From NCBI RefSeq assembly GCF_001517975.1, contig NZ_KQ950182.1, positions 406,169-470,168 on the forward strand: a DNA stretch of 64,000 nt, written 5' to 3'. A program made the position numbers and the translations under genes. Under the pieces are notes generated by a model. It was given only the letters and a program-made list of their open reading frames with translations. It was not told the origin of the DNA and ran no database searches. Positions 50,774 to 60,139 of this stretch are shown here, piece by piece (the stretch's first letter is position 1; each line of letters begins with the position of its first letter). Origin of the DNA: Thermobifida cellulosilytica TB100. Its GTDB lineage: Bacteria; Actinomycetota; Actinomycetes; Streptosporangiales; Streptosporangiaceae.

Positions 50774-50805
50774 CCGTTTCCTGGGGCCCGGTCCGGGAGA
50801 AACGG
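50774..50805. terminator. Hairpin between the cupin gene and the Jet locus
   Basis: CCGTTTC (50774-50780) pairs with GAAACGG (50799-50805), with a G/C-rich centre that can fold further. It probably ends the cupin transcript. Confidence 0.45.
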
Positions 50806-50897
50806 CATGTCACCGCGCGGATTTCCGGGTCGGAGCGAGTCAGATCTCAGGGGATTCGGGACGCAGCAGGACCGGGAGGTCTCTAGTCTGCTGAGGT

Positions 50898-51662
50898 GTG
50901 GGTGACTCAGTGATCCGGGAGCCGACGGGCCGCCGCGCGCAGACGCGGCACGGGCGGGCCGCCGTGCTCAGGCTGGCCTCCTGGTTCGAGCAGGCCGACG
51001 CCGACACCGCACACCGGCTCTACACCGCCGCCTTCGCCCTCCACCCCGCCCGGCACCTGGGCGGGAGCGTGGAGGAGAACGTCGCGGCGGCCTCCAGTTG
51101 GTGGGACGCCCCGGCCGTCGACACCTCGACGGTGCGGCCGGCGGGCCACGGCACGCTCGCCCCGGCCGAGAACCACAGCGCCCAGCAGGCACGGCTCCGC
51201 GACGCCGCCGAGGCCGAGGCCCACTGGCGGCGCTCCGCCGCCGACGAGGTGCGCTCCCTGCTGGCCGGCCTGACCCCCCGGGCCGGTCGGCTCACCATGT
51301 CCCGGGCCGCCCTGGGCGTGTTCATGGAGCTCCTCACCCGTGCGCTCGGGTCCGGCGACGCCACCTCCGGTCCGGTCAGCGCGGGCGACCTGGAACTCGA
51401 CATCCGACTGCACGTGCGCCACGACCCCGGCGCCGTCCTCACCATCGGCGAGGACGACGGCGACCTCACCCTCACCGGGCTGCGGCTGCGCACCACCCCC
51501 TACGACCGGACCGACCCCGGCCCGGACGGACCGGAAGAGGAGGACGGCCCCGACCGGGACGACGAGGAAGAACAGGACACCGCGCCGCAAGCCGGGGCGG
51601 ACGACCTCCGGGAGGCCGCGGACCCGGCGGCCGACGCCGTGCCGGACGTCCCCGAATCCTGA
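50898..51662 (+). CDS. JetA-like DUF2397 (TIGR02677) protein, N-terminally truncated
   Basis: 254 aa, where the DUF2397 family is usually about 450-500. Residues 15-190 match the C-terminal half of the family: VLRLASWFEQADADTAHRLY, AFALHPARHLGG, SSWWDAPAV and the helical AQQARLRDAAEAEAHWRRSA. The N-terminal winged-helix half, the MukF/kleisin-like part that would bind the SMC, is absent, and the 137 bases upstream do not encode it. A long acidic tail (GPEEEDGPDRDDEEEQ) follows. In type III Wadjet systems this is JetA. GTG 50898 or 50910 may start it. Probably non-functional or repurposed. Confidence 0.7.
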   Translation: MGDSVIREPTGRRAQTRHGRAAVLRLASWFEQADADTAHRLYTAAFALHPARHLGGSVEENVAAASSWWDAPAVDTSTVRPAGHGTLAPAENHSAQQARLRDAAEAEAHWRRSAADEVRSLLAGLTPRAGRLTMSRAALGVFMELLTRALGSGDATSGPVSAGDLELDIRLHVRHDPGAVLTIGEDDGDLTLTGLRLRTTPYDRTDPGPDGPEEEDGPDRDDEEEQDTAPQAGADDLREAADPAADAVPDVPES

Positions 51663-51726
51663 CCGCACCCGTGCCAGAATCCCCCAAGCACGCCCCACCC
51701 ACCAGTCAGGAAGGTGACGCCAGACC

Positions 51727-52938
51727 GTGGCCGCCAAGGAGGACATCGCCCTCACCATCGAGCGCCAGGCCGCGGCCCGCCGACTGCTGGCGGACCCGCT
51801 CATCACCGCACGCAGCCACCCCGAGGACCTCGCCCTCGTCCAGGCCCACTCCGACTGGCTCGTCCGGCGGTTCCGGCGGGTCCTCGGCTACGAACTGGTC
51901 GTCGCCGACGACTACGCCCGGCTGGTGAAGACCGGGCTGGTCCGCACCGTCACCACCCCGCTCCACCGGGACAGCGGGGCGCCGTTCACCCCCCGCGCCT
52001 ACACCTACCTGACCCTGACCCTCGCGGCCCTCGCCGAGGCCGACGCCCGCACCACCGTCGCCGAGCTGGCCGCCGGGGTGCGCGCCGCGGCCCGCGACGC
52101 CGGACTCTCCCTCGACCCCGAGCAGCGCCTGGGCGAGCGCCGGGCCTTCGTCGCCGGCCTTGCCCGGCTCGTCGGCTGGGGGGCGCTCACCGAGGCCGAC
52201 GGCAGCCTGTCCGACTACGCCGTGGACGGCACCCGCGAGGTCGTCCTGGACGTCAACCACGGGATCGCGGAGCACGTGCTCGCCCGCGTACCGCACTCCA
52301 CCACCACCCCCGAGGAGTTCGTCGCCCTGGCCCAGAGCGACTCGGTCTCCTCCGACGAGCACGCCGTGGAGCTCACCCTGCGCCGCCTCCTCGCCGAGAC
52401 CGCGGTGGTCTACCGGGAGGAACTGGACACCCCGCACCGCGTCCGGTTGGCCGGACACCAGTGGCGCGCCGCAGCGGAACTCGCCGAACTCCTCGGCTGC
52501 GACACGGAGGTCCGGGCCGAGGGGGTGGCCCTGATCATGCCGAGCGAGACCGCCGCGGACGCCCGCGGGGTGACCGGCCCCGCCTCCTTCCCCGGCACCG
52601 GCCCGGTCAGCCAGGCCGCCCTCACCCTGCTGTCCCGCCTCGCCACCATGCTCGCCCCACCACCGTTCAGCCACGCGGTCCCCATCCCGGCCGACCTGCT
52701 CGACGCGGAACTGGCCGCCGTCGTCGACGACGACGCCCGGCAGTGGTCGCGCACCGCGGTCAGCCACGTCCCCGACCCCGAGGACCTCGCCGCCCGCGTG
52801 CTGACCCTGCTCCGCGACAGCCGGCTGCTGGACCGCGTCGCCACGGACGGCGCAGAACGCCCCACAGAGGGCTGGCACCTGCTGGCCGCCGCCGCACGCT
52901 ACCGCGACTCCGCCTTCCCCCGGAGCGGTGCCGAATGA
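51727..52938 (+). CDS. JetB-like DUF2398 (TIGR02678) protein
   Basis: 403 aa, full length. The N-terminus IERQAAARRLLADPLITARS, then LVQAHSDWLVRRFRRVLGYEL and TPRAYTYLTLTLAALAEAD are characteristic of DUF2398, the MukE-like (JetB) subunit of type III Wadjet. QWSRTAVSHVP and the C-terminal GWHLLAAAARYRD also fit. GTG start. It is followed by a 50-residue ORF that overlaps its stop by ATGA. Confidence 0.88.
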   Translation: MAAKEDIALTIERQAAARRLLADPLITARSHPEDLALVQAHSDWLVRRFRRVLGYELVVADDYARLVKTGLVRTVTTPLHRDSGAPFTPRAYTYLTLTLAALAEADARTTVAELAAGVRAAARDAGLSLDPEQRLGERRAFVAGLARLVGWGALTEADGSLSDYAVDGTREVVLDVNHGIAEHVLARVPHSTTTPEEFVALAQSDSVSSDEHAVELTLRRLLAETAVVYREELDTPHRVRLAGHQWRAAAELAELLGCDTEVRAEGVALIMPSETAADARGVTGPASFPGTGPVSQAALTLLSRLATMLAPPPFSHAVPIPADLLDAELAAVVDDDARQWSRTAVSHVPDPEDLAARVLTLLRDSRLLDRVATDGAERPTEGWHLLAAAARYRDSAFPRSGAE

Positions 52939-53087
52939 ACGGGCACGGCACGACCCCCGTCCACACGACGGCCGGGAGCCTCCCGATCGGCTCCCCCATC
53001 CGGGACAATGACACCACCCCCGACGCCCCGACCGTCCGGCGCGGCGGGCACCAGGACGAGCGGTACGGAGCGGAGGACCGCCGATGA
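52935..53087 (+). CDS. Small 50-residue ORF bridging jetB-like and jetC-like genes
   Basis: ATG 52935 overlaps the JetB-like stop (ATGA) and its TGA 53085-53087 overlaps the JetC-like ATG 53084 (ATGA again). The product starts MNGHGTTPVHTTAGSL and is hydrophilic, with no recognisable domain. Third codon positions are about 94 percent G/C (47 of 50), well above first and second positions, the pattern of real genes here. It could be a true small subunit, a translational-coupling ORF, or a decayed piece. I do not know a homologue. Confidence 0.5.
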   Translation: MNGHGTTPVHTTAGSLPIGSPIRDNDTTPDAPTVRRGGHQDERYGAEDRR

Positions 53088-56000
53088 GACAGGACGCCAC
53101 CCTCCCCAAGCGCTACCGGCTCGAACGTGCCGGCATCCACAACGTCTGGCAGTACGACAACCACGTCTTCGAGTTCGCCGACGGGCGCCTGCTGCTGCGC
53201 GGGCGCAACGGAGCGGGCAAGTCCAAGGCGCTGGAGATGCTGCTGCCCTTCCTCCTCGACGGGGACGCCCGGCGGCTCGACACCACCGGCACCAGCCGCA
53301 CCAGCCTGCGCTGGCTGATGCTGGAGGGACGCACCGCCACCGAGACCGGGACCGCCGCCGCCACCGAGTCCGACACCGCCACCCTCGGCTACCTGTGGAT
53401 CGAGTTCGTCCGCCGCGGAGAGGACGGCCGGCCCCAGTACCGCACCCTCGGCGCCGCCGTCATCGCCGTGCCCGACCAGCCCGAGGCGCGCGCGGTGTTC
53501 TTCGTCACCGACCGCCGCGTCGGCGACGACCTCGTCCTGATCGACGGCGACCGCCCGCTGTCCGTGGAGCGGCTGCGTTCCGCCGTCGGCCCCGACAACT
53601 GCTACGACACCGCCCTCGGCTACCGCACCAGGGTCATGCGCGAGCTGTTCGGCCTCGACGACCCCATGCGGTACCGCAACCTCATCCACCTGCTCTACCG
53701 GCTGCGCCGCCCCACCGTCGGGGAACGCCTCGAAGCGGGCGAGCTCGCCTCCGTGCTCTCCGAGGCGCTGCCCCCCATGGACGACACCGTCCTCGACCAG
53801 GTCGCCCGCAACATCACCGACCTGGAGAGCGCCCGCTCCCGGCTGGCCGCGCTGCGCACCGTGCACGAGCGCACCACGGAGTTCCTCGCCGACTACCGCG
53901 GCTACCTGCACGGGGTGCTGCGCCGCCAGGCCGAGACCGTGCGCGCCCAGATCACCGCCTTCGAGGAGCGCGACACCGAACTCGCCCGCCTGGAGTCCGA
54001 ACTCGACTCCCTGGTCTCCGCCGAGAGCAGCATCCAGGTGGAGCGCGACCGCCTCGCGCGCAGCCGCGACACCGCGGCGTCCGACGCCGCGACGCTCCAC
54101 GCGAGCACCGAGCGCCCGGCCGGGGGCGTCACCGACGGGGAGCGCGAGGCCCGCTACGCCGCCGCGGCCGCCTACATCCGCGCCGCCGAGGCCGCCTGGG
54201 TCGCCGGCGAGCACGCCCGCTCCGCCGAGGCCCAGGCCCACCACAGGCTGGACACCGACACCGCGGCCATCGAACGCGGCATCGGCGGCCTGCGCCGCCT
54301 CCACCTCGGCCTGCGCGACACCGCGCGCGCCGGCGGGATCGACCCCGCCTCCCTCGGCGAGGTCCCGCAGCCGGTACGCGTCACCCTCGCCCCGCGGGAG
54401 AGCACCACCCAGGTCAACCTGGAAGGGCTCGAACAGCCCGTGGAGCGCCCGCCCGTGCTCGGCATCGAGATCGTCGGCCTCCGCCGCAGGCTGGCCGAAC
54501 TCCACGACCGCCTCTCGGGCGCCGACGCGGCCGCCGCCGAACGCGAGGCGATCGCCGAGGACCTGTACCGCCGCGCCCTGGAACTGGAGGCGGCCGAACG
54601 CCGCGAGGCCGACCTCAACAGCGAGGCCGAGTGGGCCGACAGCCACGCCGAACGCGCCCGCGCACGCGAGCGCGCCGCCATCGAGAAGGTCCGCGAGGCC
54701 AGCGCCGACTACGCCGCCGACGTGCGCGAGTGGTGCAACGCCCTGCGCGCCGCGGCACCCGACGCCGACATCGAGGCGGAGCTGGAGGCCCTGGAGCAGA
54801 GCGTGGAACCCCCGCTCGACGACGCCTTCCGTGTCCTGCCCGCCACCCTCCCCGAGACCGTGGCCCGCCGGGCCCACGCCATCGTCGAGCCGCTGCTGGA
54901 ACAGGTGCGCGAGGCCCGCGACGCCGCCTTGGGCGAGGAGCGCGACCTCGCCGCCGAACTCGACGAGCTCACCGAGCGCCGGGCCGACGAGACCACGCCC
55001 GTCACCGCCCCCCGACCGTTCTGGGCCACCGCGCCGCGCGACCCCGACGCGGGGATCCCCCTCTACCTGGCGGTCGACTTCGCCGAGCGGCTCACCGCCG
55101 AGGAGCGCGCCGGACTCGAAGCCGCCCTGGAGGCGTCCGGGCTCCTGGCCGGACTCATCACCCCCGACGGCACCGTCGTCGACCAGGACACCCACGACCT
55201 GCTGCTCAGCCCGGTCGAACCGCTGCGCGGCCGCACCCTCCTGGACGTCCTGGTCCCCCTGGAGACCGTCGGCGCCACGAAGGTCGACCGCGGCACCGTC
55301 ATCGCGATCCTCTCCTCGATCCGCCTGCGCGACGAGGAGCAGGAGCAGAACCAGCCCGAGCACTCCTGGTTCCAGAGCACCACCGGCCCCCGGCGCAGAC
55401 CGGAGAACTACGTCTCCCTCGACGGGCGCTGGCGGCTCGGCGTCGCCCAGGGCCGCCACCACAAGGCCGCCGCCGAGTACATCGGGGAGGCGGCCCGCGC
55501 CCAGGCCCTGGAACGCCACCGCGCCAAGGCCGAGCGGCGCATCGAGATGGCCGAGGCGCTGCTCGCCGAGGCCCAGGAGCGCCGCGCGGGGATCGACAAC
55601 CGCCACGAGAGCCTGCTGCGGATCAACCGGTCGGTGCCCTCGGGCGCCGCCCTCACCGCGGCCTGGGCCGTCCTGGACGACGCCCGCGCCTGGCTGGCCG
55701 AGGCGGTGCGCGACCACGCCGCGGCCCGCGCCGCCGCCGACGCCGCGCGCGCCACCGCGCTGTCCCTGCGCGGCGCCCTCGTCGGACCCGCGCTGGAGCA
55801 CCGCCTGCCCGCCCAGTACGAGGAGCTCGCCCGGATCCGCGGCTCCCTGGGGGCGCTGCGGGTGCAGATCGCGGCGGCCCACCGCGACCTGGAGATCCTC
55901 GCCGGACGGCTGGAGGACTACCGGCGGCACGTCGCCGACTGGCAGCGCGCCCGCGAGGCCCGCATCGTCGCCGAGGACGCGGCCGGGGCCGCCATCAGCG

Positions 56001-57427
56001 ACATGATCACCGTGCGGCGCGAGACCGAGCTGACCGACCGCGCCGGGGCCGCCGACCCGGCCCAGGTCAGGGCCGCGATCGAGCAGGTGCGCGCCCGCGC
56101 CCGCGAGGCGGGGGAGGCCCTGCCCGCCCTGGAGCGCGAGGCCCAGCGCGCCCGTGACGAGCGGGTCGCCGCGGAGACCCGGCACGGTGCGGCCGCCGTC
56201 GAGCGGGCCGAGCAGGCCCGCCGGGCGCTGGCCGCCGGGGCCCGCCTGCGGGCCCTGCTCGCGACCCCGTCCGGGGAGGTCGACCGGGGACTCCTGGCCG
56301 CGGCCGGGCTCACCGACCTCGCCGCACCGGAGGGCCCCATCGCCGACTACGACGCGGCGGAGGCCGACCCCGAGCGCAGCGACGACTTCACCAAGCGCAT
56401 CCAGAGCCTCGACGCGCTGGTCTCCGCGGTCGAGGCCGGGCTCGACCCGGCCGACTCCGACGTCGACGACAGCGGGATCCTGCACAGCCACGAGGAGCTG
56501 CACCGCAGCCTGGCCGCCGCGCCCGCCGTCGGCGCCCGCACCGAGCTCACCGAGCCCGCGGGGGTCAAGCGGGTCACCGTCCACGACGACCGGGGGGCGC
56601 ACGACATCGTCGACTACGCCGAGCGGCTGAGCGAGGCGATCGCCGAGGCCGAGGAGACCGCGGCGGTGCGCGAGGAGGAGGCCTACGAGCGGCACCTCCT
56701 CGGCGAGCTCGCCGGGCACCTCTCCCGCCAGATCACCGAGGCGCGGGAGCTCATCGACGCGATGAACAGCGTCCTGGGCGAGGTCACCACCTCCCAGGGA
56801 CTGGGCGTCCGCCTGGAGTGGCAGCTCGCCCCCGACGCCGACGAGGACATCCGCGCGGTGGTGCCGCTGCTGAGCCGCCCCGCCGACACGCGCACCCGGG
56901 TCGAGGCCACCCGGCTGCGCGACGCCCTGCGCCGCTGCATCGAGGCGATCCGCCGCCTCGACCCCACGGTCACCGGCGGGGCCCAGTTGCGCGCCGCCCT
57001 GGACTACCGGTCCTGGTTCGCCTTCACCGTCTACGTCACCGACGCCGCCCACCCCGAACGCGAGCGCCGGCTCACCCACCGCACCGCACTCAGCCAGGGG
57101 GAGCAGCGGGTCATCGCCTACCTGGTGCTGTTCGCCGCGGCGGCGGCCCAGTTCACCGCGCTGGCCCTGGACGCCCCGCAGACCCCGCGGCTCATCCTGC
57201 TCGACGACGCCTTCGCCAAGGTGGACGAACCCACCCACGGCCGCCTGCTCGGCATGCTCGTGGAACTGGATCTGGACTTCGTGCTCACCTCTGAGCGTGT
57301 CTGGGGCTGCTTTCCGAGCGTCCCCCGGCTCAATATCTATGAATGCCTGCGCGACCCGGCCGAACCCGGGATCGCCACCCTGCACTTCACCTGGGACGGC
57401 AACCGGCGCCGTCTCAATGGAGTGTGA
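53084..57427 (+). CDS. JetC-like SMC ATPase (TIGR02680)
   Basis: 1447-aa MukB/SMC-like ATPase. Walker A is GRNGAGKS (40-47) after the N-terminal LPKRYRLERAGIHNVWQYDN. Long Ala/Glu/Arg-rich coiled coils occupy most of the middle. The ABC signature ALSQGEQR (about 1335) and Walker B LILLDDAFAKVD (about 1369) are intact, and the tail FVLTSERVWGCFPSVP is family-specific. In Wadjet, JetC with JetA and JetB extrudes DNA loops and senses small circular plasmids. The frame is intact and codon-biased. Only the partner genes are damaged or missing. Confidence 0.9.
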   Translation: MRQDATLPKRYRLERAGIHNVWQYDNHVFEFADGRLLLRGRNGAGKSKALEMLLPFLLDGDARRLDTTGTSRTSLRWLMLEGRTATETGTAAATESDTATLGYLWIEFVRRGEDGRPQYRTLGAAVIAVPDQPEARAVFFVTDRRVGDDLVLIDGDRPLSVERLRSAVGPDNCYDTALGYRTRVMRELFGLDDPMRYRNLIHLLYRLRRPTVGERLEAGELASVLSEALPPMDDTVLDQVARNITDLESARSRLAALRTVHERTTEFLADYRGYLHGVLRRQAETVRAQITAFEERDTELARLESELDSLVSAESSIQVERDRLARSRDTAASDAATLHASTERPAGGVTDGEREARYAAAAAYIRAAEAAWVAGEHARSAEAQAHHRLDTDTAAIERGIGGLRRLHLGLRDTARAGGIDPASLGEVPQPVRVTLAPRESTTQVNLEGLEQPVERPPVLGIEIVGLRRRLAELHDRLSGADAAAAEREAIAEDLYRRALELEAAERREADLNSEAEWADSHAERARARERAAIEKVREASADYAADVREWCNALRAAAPDADIEAELEALEQSVEPPLDDAFRVLPATLPETVARRAHAIVEPLLEQVREARDAALGEERDLAAELDELTERRADETTPVTAPRPFWATAPRDPDAGIPLYLAVDFAERLTAEERAGLEAALEASGLLAGLITPDGTVVDQDTHDLLLSPVEPLRGRTLLDVLVPLETVGATKVDRGTVIAILSSIRLRDEEQEQNQPEHSWFQSTTGPRRRPENYVSLDGRWRLGVAQGRHHKAAAEYIGEAARAQALERHRAKAERRIEMAEALLAEAQERRAGIDNRHESLLRINRSVPSGAALTAAWAVLDDARAWLAEAVRDHAAARAAADAARATALSLRGALVGPALEHRLPAQYEELARIRGSLGALRVQIAAAHRDLEILAGRLEDYRRHVADWQRAREARIVAEDAAGAAISDMITVRRETELTDRAGAADPAQVRAAIEQVRARAREAGEALPALEREAQRARDERVAAETRHGAAAVERAEQARRALAAGARLRALLATPSGEVDRGLLAAAGLTDLAAPEGPIADYDAAEADPERSDDFTKRIQSLDALVSAVEAGLDPADSDVDDSGILHSHEELHRSLAAAPAVGARTELTEPAGVKRVTVHDDRGAHDIVDYAERLSEAIAEAEETAAVREEEAYERHLLGELAGHLSRQITEARELIDAMNSVLGEVTTSQGLGVRLEWQLAPDADEDIRAVVPLLSRPADTRTRVEATRLRDALRRCIEAIRRLDPTVTGGAQLRAALDYRSWFAFTVYVTDAAHPERERRLTHRTALSQGEQRVIAYLVLFAAAAAQFTALALDAPQTPRLILLDDAFAKVDEPTHGRLLGMLVELDLDFVLTSERVWGCFPSVPRLNIYECLRDPAEPGIATLHFTWDGNRRRLNGV

Positions 57428-57594
57428 GATCGGCCACTTCTTCTGCCGGTTGGGGCGGTGGAGGCGGACCGTGGAGGCAACGCGCGAACGGACCTGTTCC
57501 ACCGCGCGGATCCCCGCAGCCGAACGGGGAGAGCGATGTGTAATTCGCCCTATCTGTCCTAATCTGCAAAGGCGAGGCCACGAACGGAGCAGGT

Positions 57595-59679
57595 GTGGTG
57601 ACGACGGTAACGACCTCCCAGGCCGGATTCTCGGCAGAACCCTCGCGGCAGCGGTCGGCGTCCCCCCGAACAGTTGCCCTCTGGGACCGGTTGGCCCGCT
57701 CGCCCCTGGACCCCGCGGCGCGCCGGTGGGTGGCCGCGGCCGTCCACGGCGAGGACGCGCTGGCCGCCTGCGTCCGGGGCGAGGAGGTCGACCTGCCGCT
57801 CCCGGAGACCGAACCGGTCCCGCCGGTGCGGCACGCCCGGCGCTGCTACCTCAGCAGAGTCCGCGTCCAGGGCTTCCGCGGCATCGGACGCGCCGCCACC
57901 CTGGAGTTCCCGCCCGGCCCCGGGCTGACCGTGATCGTCGGCCGCAACGGGTCCGGCAAGTCCAGCTTCGCCGAGGCCGTCGAGGCCGCGCTGACCGGCC
58001 GCAACCTCCGCTGGGACGGCATGCCCGCCGCCTGGCGCGACGGCTGGCGCAATCTCCACTTCGACGATGTGACCGAAATCACGGTCGAGCTCCAGCGGGC
58101 GGGGGAGACCGGCACCACCCGGGTCACCCGGGTCTGGACCGGCGAGAGCGTCCGCTCCGCCCGGGGCGAGGTGGTCCTGCCCACGGGCGAGGTCGGCAGC
58201 CTGGCCAGCCTCGGCTGGGGCGAGGACCTCAACCGGTACCGGCCCTTCCTCTCCTACGACGAGCTGGGCCGCACCGTCACCGGGCGCTCGGCCGAGCTGT
58301 ACGACACGCTGACCACGCTGCTGGGCCTGAGCGAGCTCACCGAGATCGAACGTCGGCTGGCCAAGGCCTGCGACCGGCTCGCCAAGACCGCGCAGCGCCC
58401 CGCCCACGACCTGCCCTACCTGCTGGACCAACTGCGCGCCAGCGCCGACCCGCGGGCGCGCACCGCCGTCGAGCTGCTGTCCTCCTCGACGCTGGACCTC
58501 GACCGGCTCGCCGCGATCGCCGCGGACAACGGCCCCGCCGACCCCGCCCAGCAGGTCGTGCTGCGCCGCCTGCGCCGCCTGTCGGTGCCCGAGCGCTCCC
58601 TCATCAACGACGTGGTCAGCGAGCTGCGCGGGGCCGCGATGGAGATCGCCATGACCGTGGGCACCAAGGGCGACCGGGCGCGCAGCGTGGTCGAGCTGCT
58701 GCGCCAGGCCCTCGAGCACCACCAGCGGCACCCCGCCGAGACCGACTGCCCCACCTGCGGCGCCCACAACGCCCTGGGACCGGCCTGGGCGAGCCGGGCC
58801 CGCGCCGAGATCGCCCGGCTGGAGCCCGTCGCCGCCAGCACCGCGGCCGCCTACCAGCGCGCCGAGGCGGCCCGGGACCAGGCCCGCTTCCTGATGGCCC
58901 CGCCGCCCTCCTGGCTGCCGCCCGACAGCGAACTGGGGCGGATCTGGGCCGACTGGGCGGCCGGGGCGGAGATCACCGACCTGACCGAACTGGCCACGCA
59001 CATCGAGACCGTCGGCCGGCGGCTGCGCTCGGCCGCGATCGCCGCACGCAAGGCCGCCACCGAACGCCTCACCGACCCCACCGACGGGTGGGCCGGGCTC
59101 GCCGAGCAACTGGGCGCCTGGCTGGAGGACGCCCGCGGGGCGCTCGACGCGCACCGGAGGCTGGAGCCGGCCCGCCAGGCCCTCGACTGGTTCTCCTCGG
59201 TGGCCCGCGAGATGCGCGCCGAGCGGTTGAACCCCCTGGCCGCCCAGGCGGAGAAGGTGTGGGCGCGGCTGCGCCAGGAGCGCCACATCGACCTGGCGTC
59301 GCTGCGCCTGGTGGGCCGGGGGGCGCAGCGACGGGTGGCCGTCGACGTCAGCGTGGAGGGCATCGACGGGCCGGACAACGCGCCCGGACTGCTCAGCCAG
59401 GGCGAGTTCCAGGCCCTCGCCCTCTCCATCTGCCTGCCGCGCACCCTGGTGCCGGGCAACCCGTTCGGCTTCCTGCTGCTGGACGACCCCGTCCAGGCGA
59501 TGGACACCGAGACCGTGGAAGGGCTGGCCGCGGTGCTGGCCGAGGTGGGCCGCCACCGCCAGCTCGTCGTCTTCACCCACGACACCCGCCTGCCCGACGC
59601 GCTGCACCGGCTCGGCCTCCCGGCGTCCGTCCGGACCATCCACCGCGACGCCATGTCCAACGTCTGGGTGACGGACTGA
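57595..59679 (+). CDS. RecF/SbcC-like AAA ATPase with CxxC motif
   Basis: 694 aa. The N-terminal VRVQGFRGIGRAATLEF and Walker A GRNGSGKS (116-123) are SMC/RecF-type. Middle helices carry CPTCG at about 384-388, like a zinc hook, but the coiled coil is short. The C-terminus has LSQGEFQALALSICLPRTL (signature near 600), Walker B FLLLDDPVQAMD (about 627) and VVFTHDTRL. It starts at GTG 57595 (or 57598), 167 bases after the JetC-like gene. Similar ATPases occur alone in actinobacteria, so membership in the Jet locus is unproven. It contains no nuclease domain that could replace JetD. Confidence 0.78.
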   Translation: MVTTVTTSQAGFSAEPSRQRSASPRTVALWDRLARSPLDPAARRWVAAAVHGEDALAACVRGEEVDLPLPETEPVPPVRHARRCYLSRVRVQGFRGIGRAATLEFPPGPGLTVIVGRNGSGKSSFAEAVEAALTGRNLRWDGMPAAWRDGWRNLHFDDVTEITVELQRAGETGTTRVTRVWTGESVRSARGEVVLPTGEVGSLASLGWGEDLNRYRPFLSYDELGRTVTGRSAELYDTLTTLLGLSELTEIERRLAKACDRLAKTAQRPAHDLPYLLDQLRASADPRARTAVELLSSSTLDLDRLAAIAADNGPADPAQQVVLRRLRRLSVPERSLINDVVSELRGAAMEIAMTVGTKGDRARSVVELLRQALEHHQRHPAETDCPTCGAHNALGPAWASRARAEIARLEPVAASTAAAYQRAEAARDQARFLMAPPPSWLPPDSELGRIWADWAAGAEITDLTELATHIETVGRRLRSAAIAARKAATERLTDPTDGWAGLAEQLGAWLEDARGALDAHRRLEPARQALDWFSSVAREMRAERLNPLAAQAEKVWARLRQERHIDLASLRLVGRGAQRRVAVDVSVEGIDGPDNAPGLLSQGEFQALALSICLPRTLVPGNPFGFLLLDDPVQAMDTETVEGLAAVLAEVGRHRQLVVFTHDTRLPDALHRLGLPASVRTIHRDAMSNVWVTD

Positions 59680-59791
59680 GGGGCGGTGATCGCCTCCGCG
59701 GCTTTCGAGTTGGCAGAGCACCCCGGAAGGCATGTATATTCGAGTCAACGCGACGGGCGGAACCCCGAAAGGGGGGAAGCCAAGGAAGCGT

Positions 59792-59867
59792 GCCCCTTTA
59801 GCTCAGTCGGCAGAGCGTCTCCATGGTAAGGAGAAGGTCTACGGTTCGATTCCGTAAAGGGGCTCCA
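59792..59867 (+). tRNA. tRNA-Thr (GGT)
   Basis: 76 bases including an encoded CCA. The acceptor GCCCCTT pairs with AAGGGGC; D-arm GCTC-GAGC; anticodon stem TCTCC-GGAGA with loop ATGGTAA giving GGT; T-arm TACGG-CCGTA. Confidence 0.96.
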
Positions 59868-59981
59868 CCACCACCTTGAATGAGATCCGGTCCACTCAGG
59901 TGGTCGGTCGGCGGGAAGCTCGCCCGCCGGTCCTCTCGGGGTCCGGTATCATCGCAGATGAGACGGTTTCCCCGACTCCAA

Positions 59982-60054
59982 GGCGGAGTAGCTCAGTCGG
60001 TAGAGCAAGCGGCTCATAATCGCTGTGTCGTCGGTTCAAGTCCGGCCTCCGCTA
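59982..60054 (+). tRNA. tRNA-Met, elongator (CAT)
   Basis: 73 bases. The acceptor GGCGGAG pairs with CTCCGCT (one G-U at the end); anticodon loop CTCATAA gives CAT; T-arm GTCGG-CCGGC with TTCAAGT. The stem lacks the three G-C pairs of an initiator, so this is the elongator type. CCA is not encoded. rpmG follows, a common actinobacterial order. Confidence 0.93.
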
Positions 60055-60060
60055 CTACCT

Positions 60061-60100
60061 GCGCGAACCCCTGGTATCCAGGGCTCACGCGGGCTTTTTT
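60061..60100 (+). terminator. Terminator of tRNA-Met
   Basis: CCCTGG (60069-60074) and CCAGGG (60078-60083) form the inner stem, with CGCG on both sides extending it, followed by six T (60095-60100). Confidence 0.8.
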
Positions 60101-60139
60101 CAGTGTCCGTTGCTGTTCAGTCGAGAAAGGCACTCCAAC

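Noticed and set aside
52760-57502. Very long open frame antisense to the SMC gene
   Set aside because: It has low-complexity Gly/Ala/Leu/Val composition, no domain motifs and mirrors the codon bias of the real gene on the other strand.
57428-57594. Possible remnant of jetD after the SMC gene
   Set aside because: No Toprim or DUF2399 motif in any frame, and the codon pattern is not coding.
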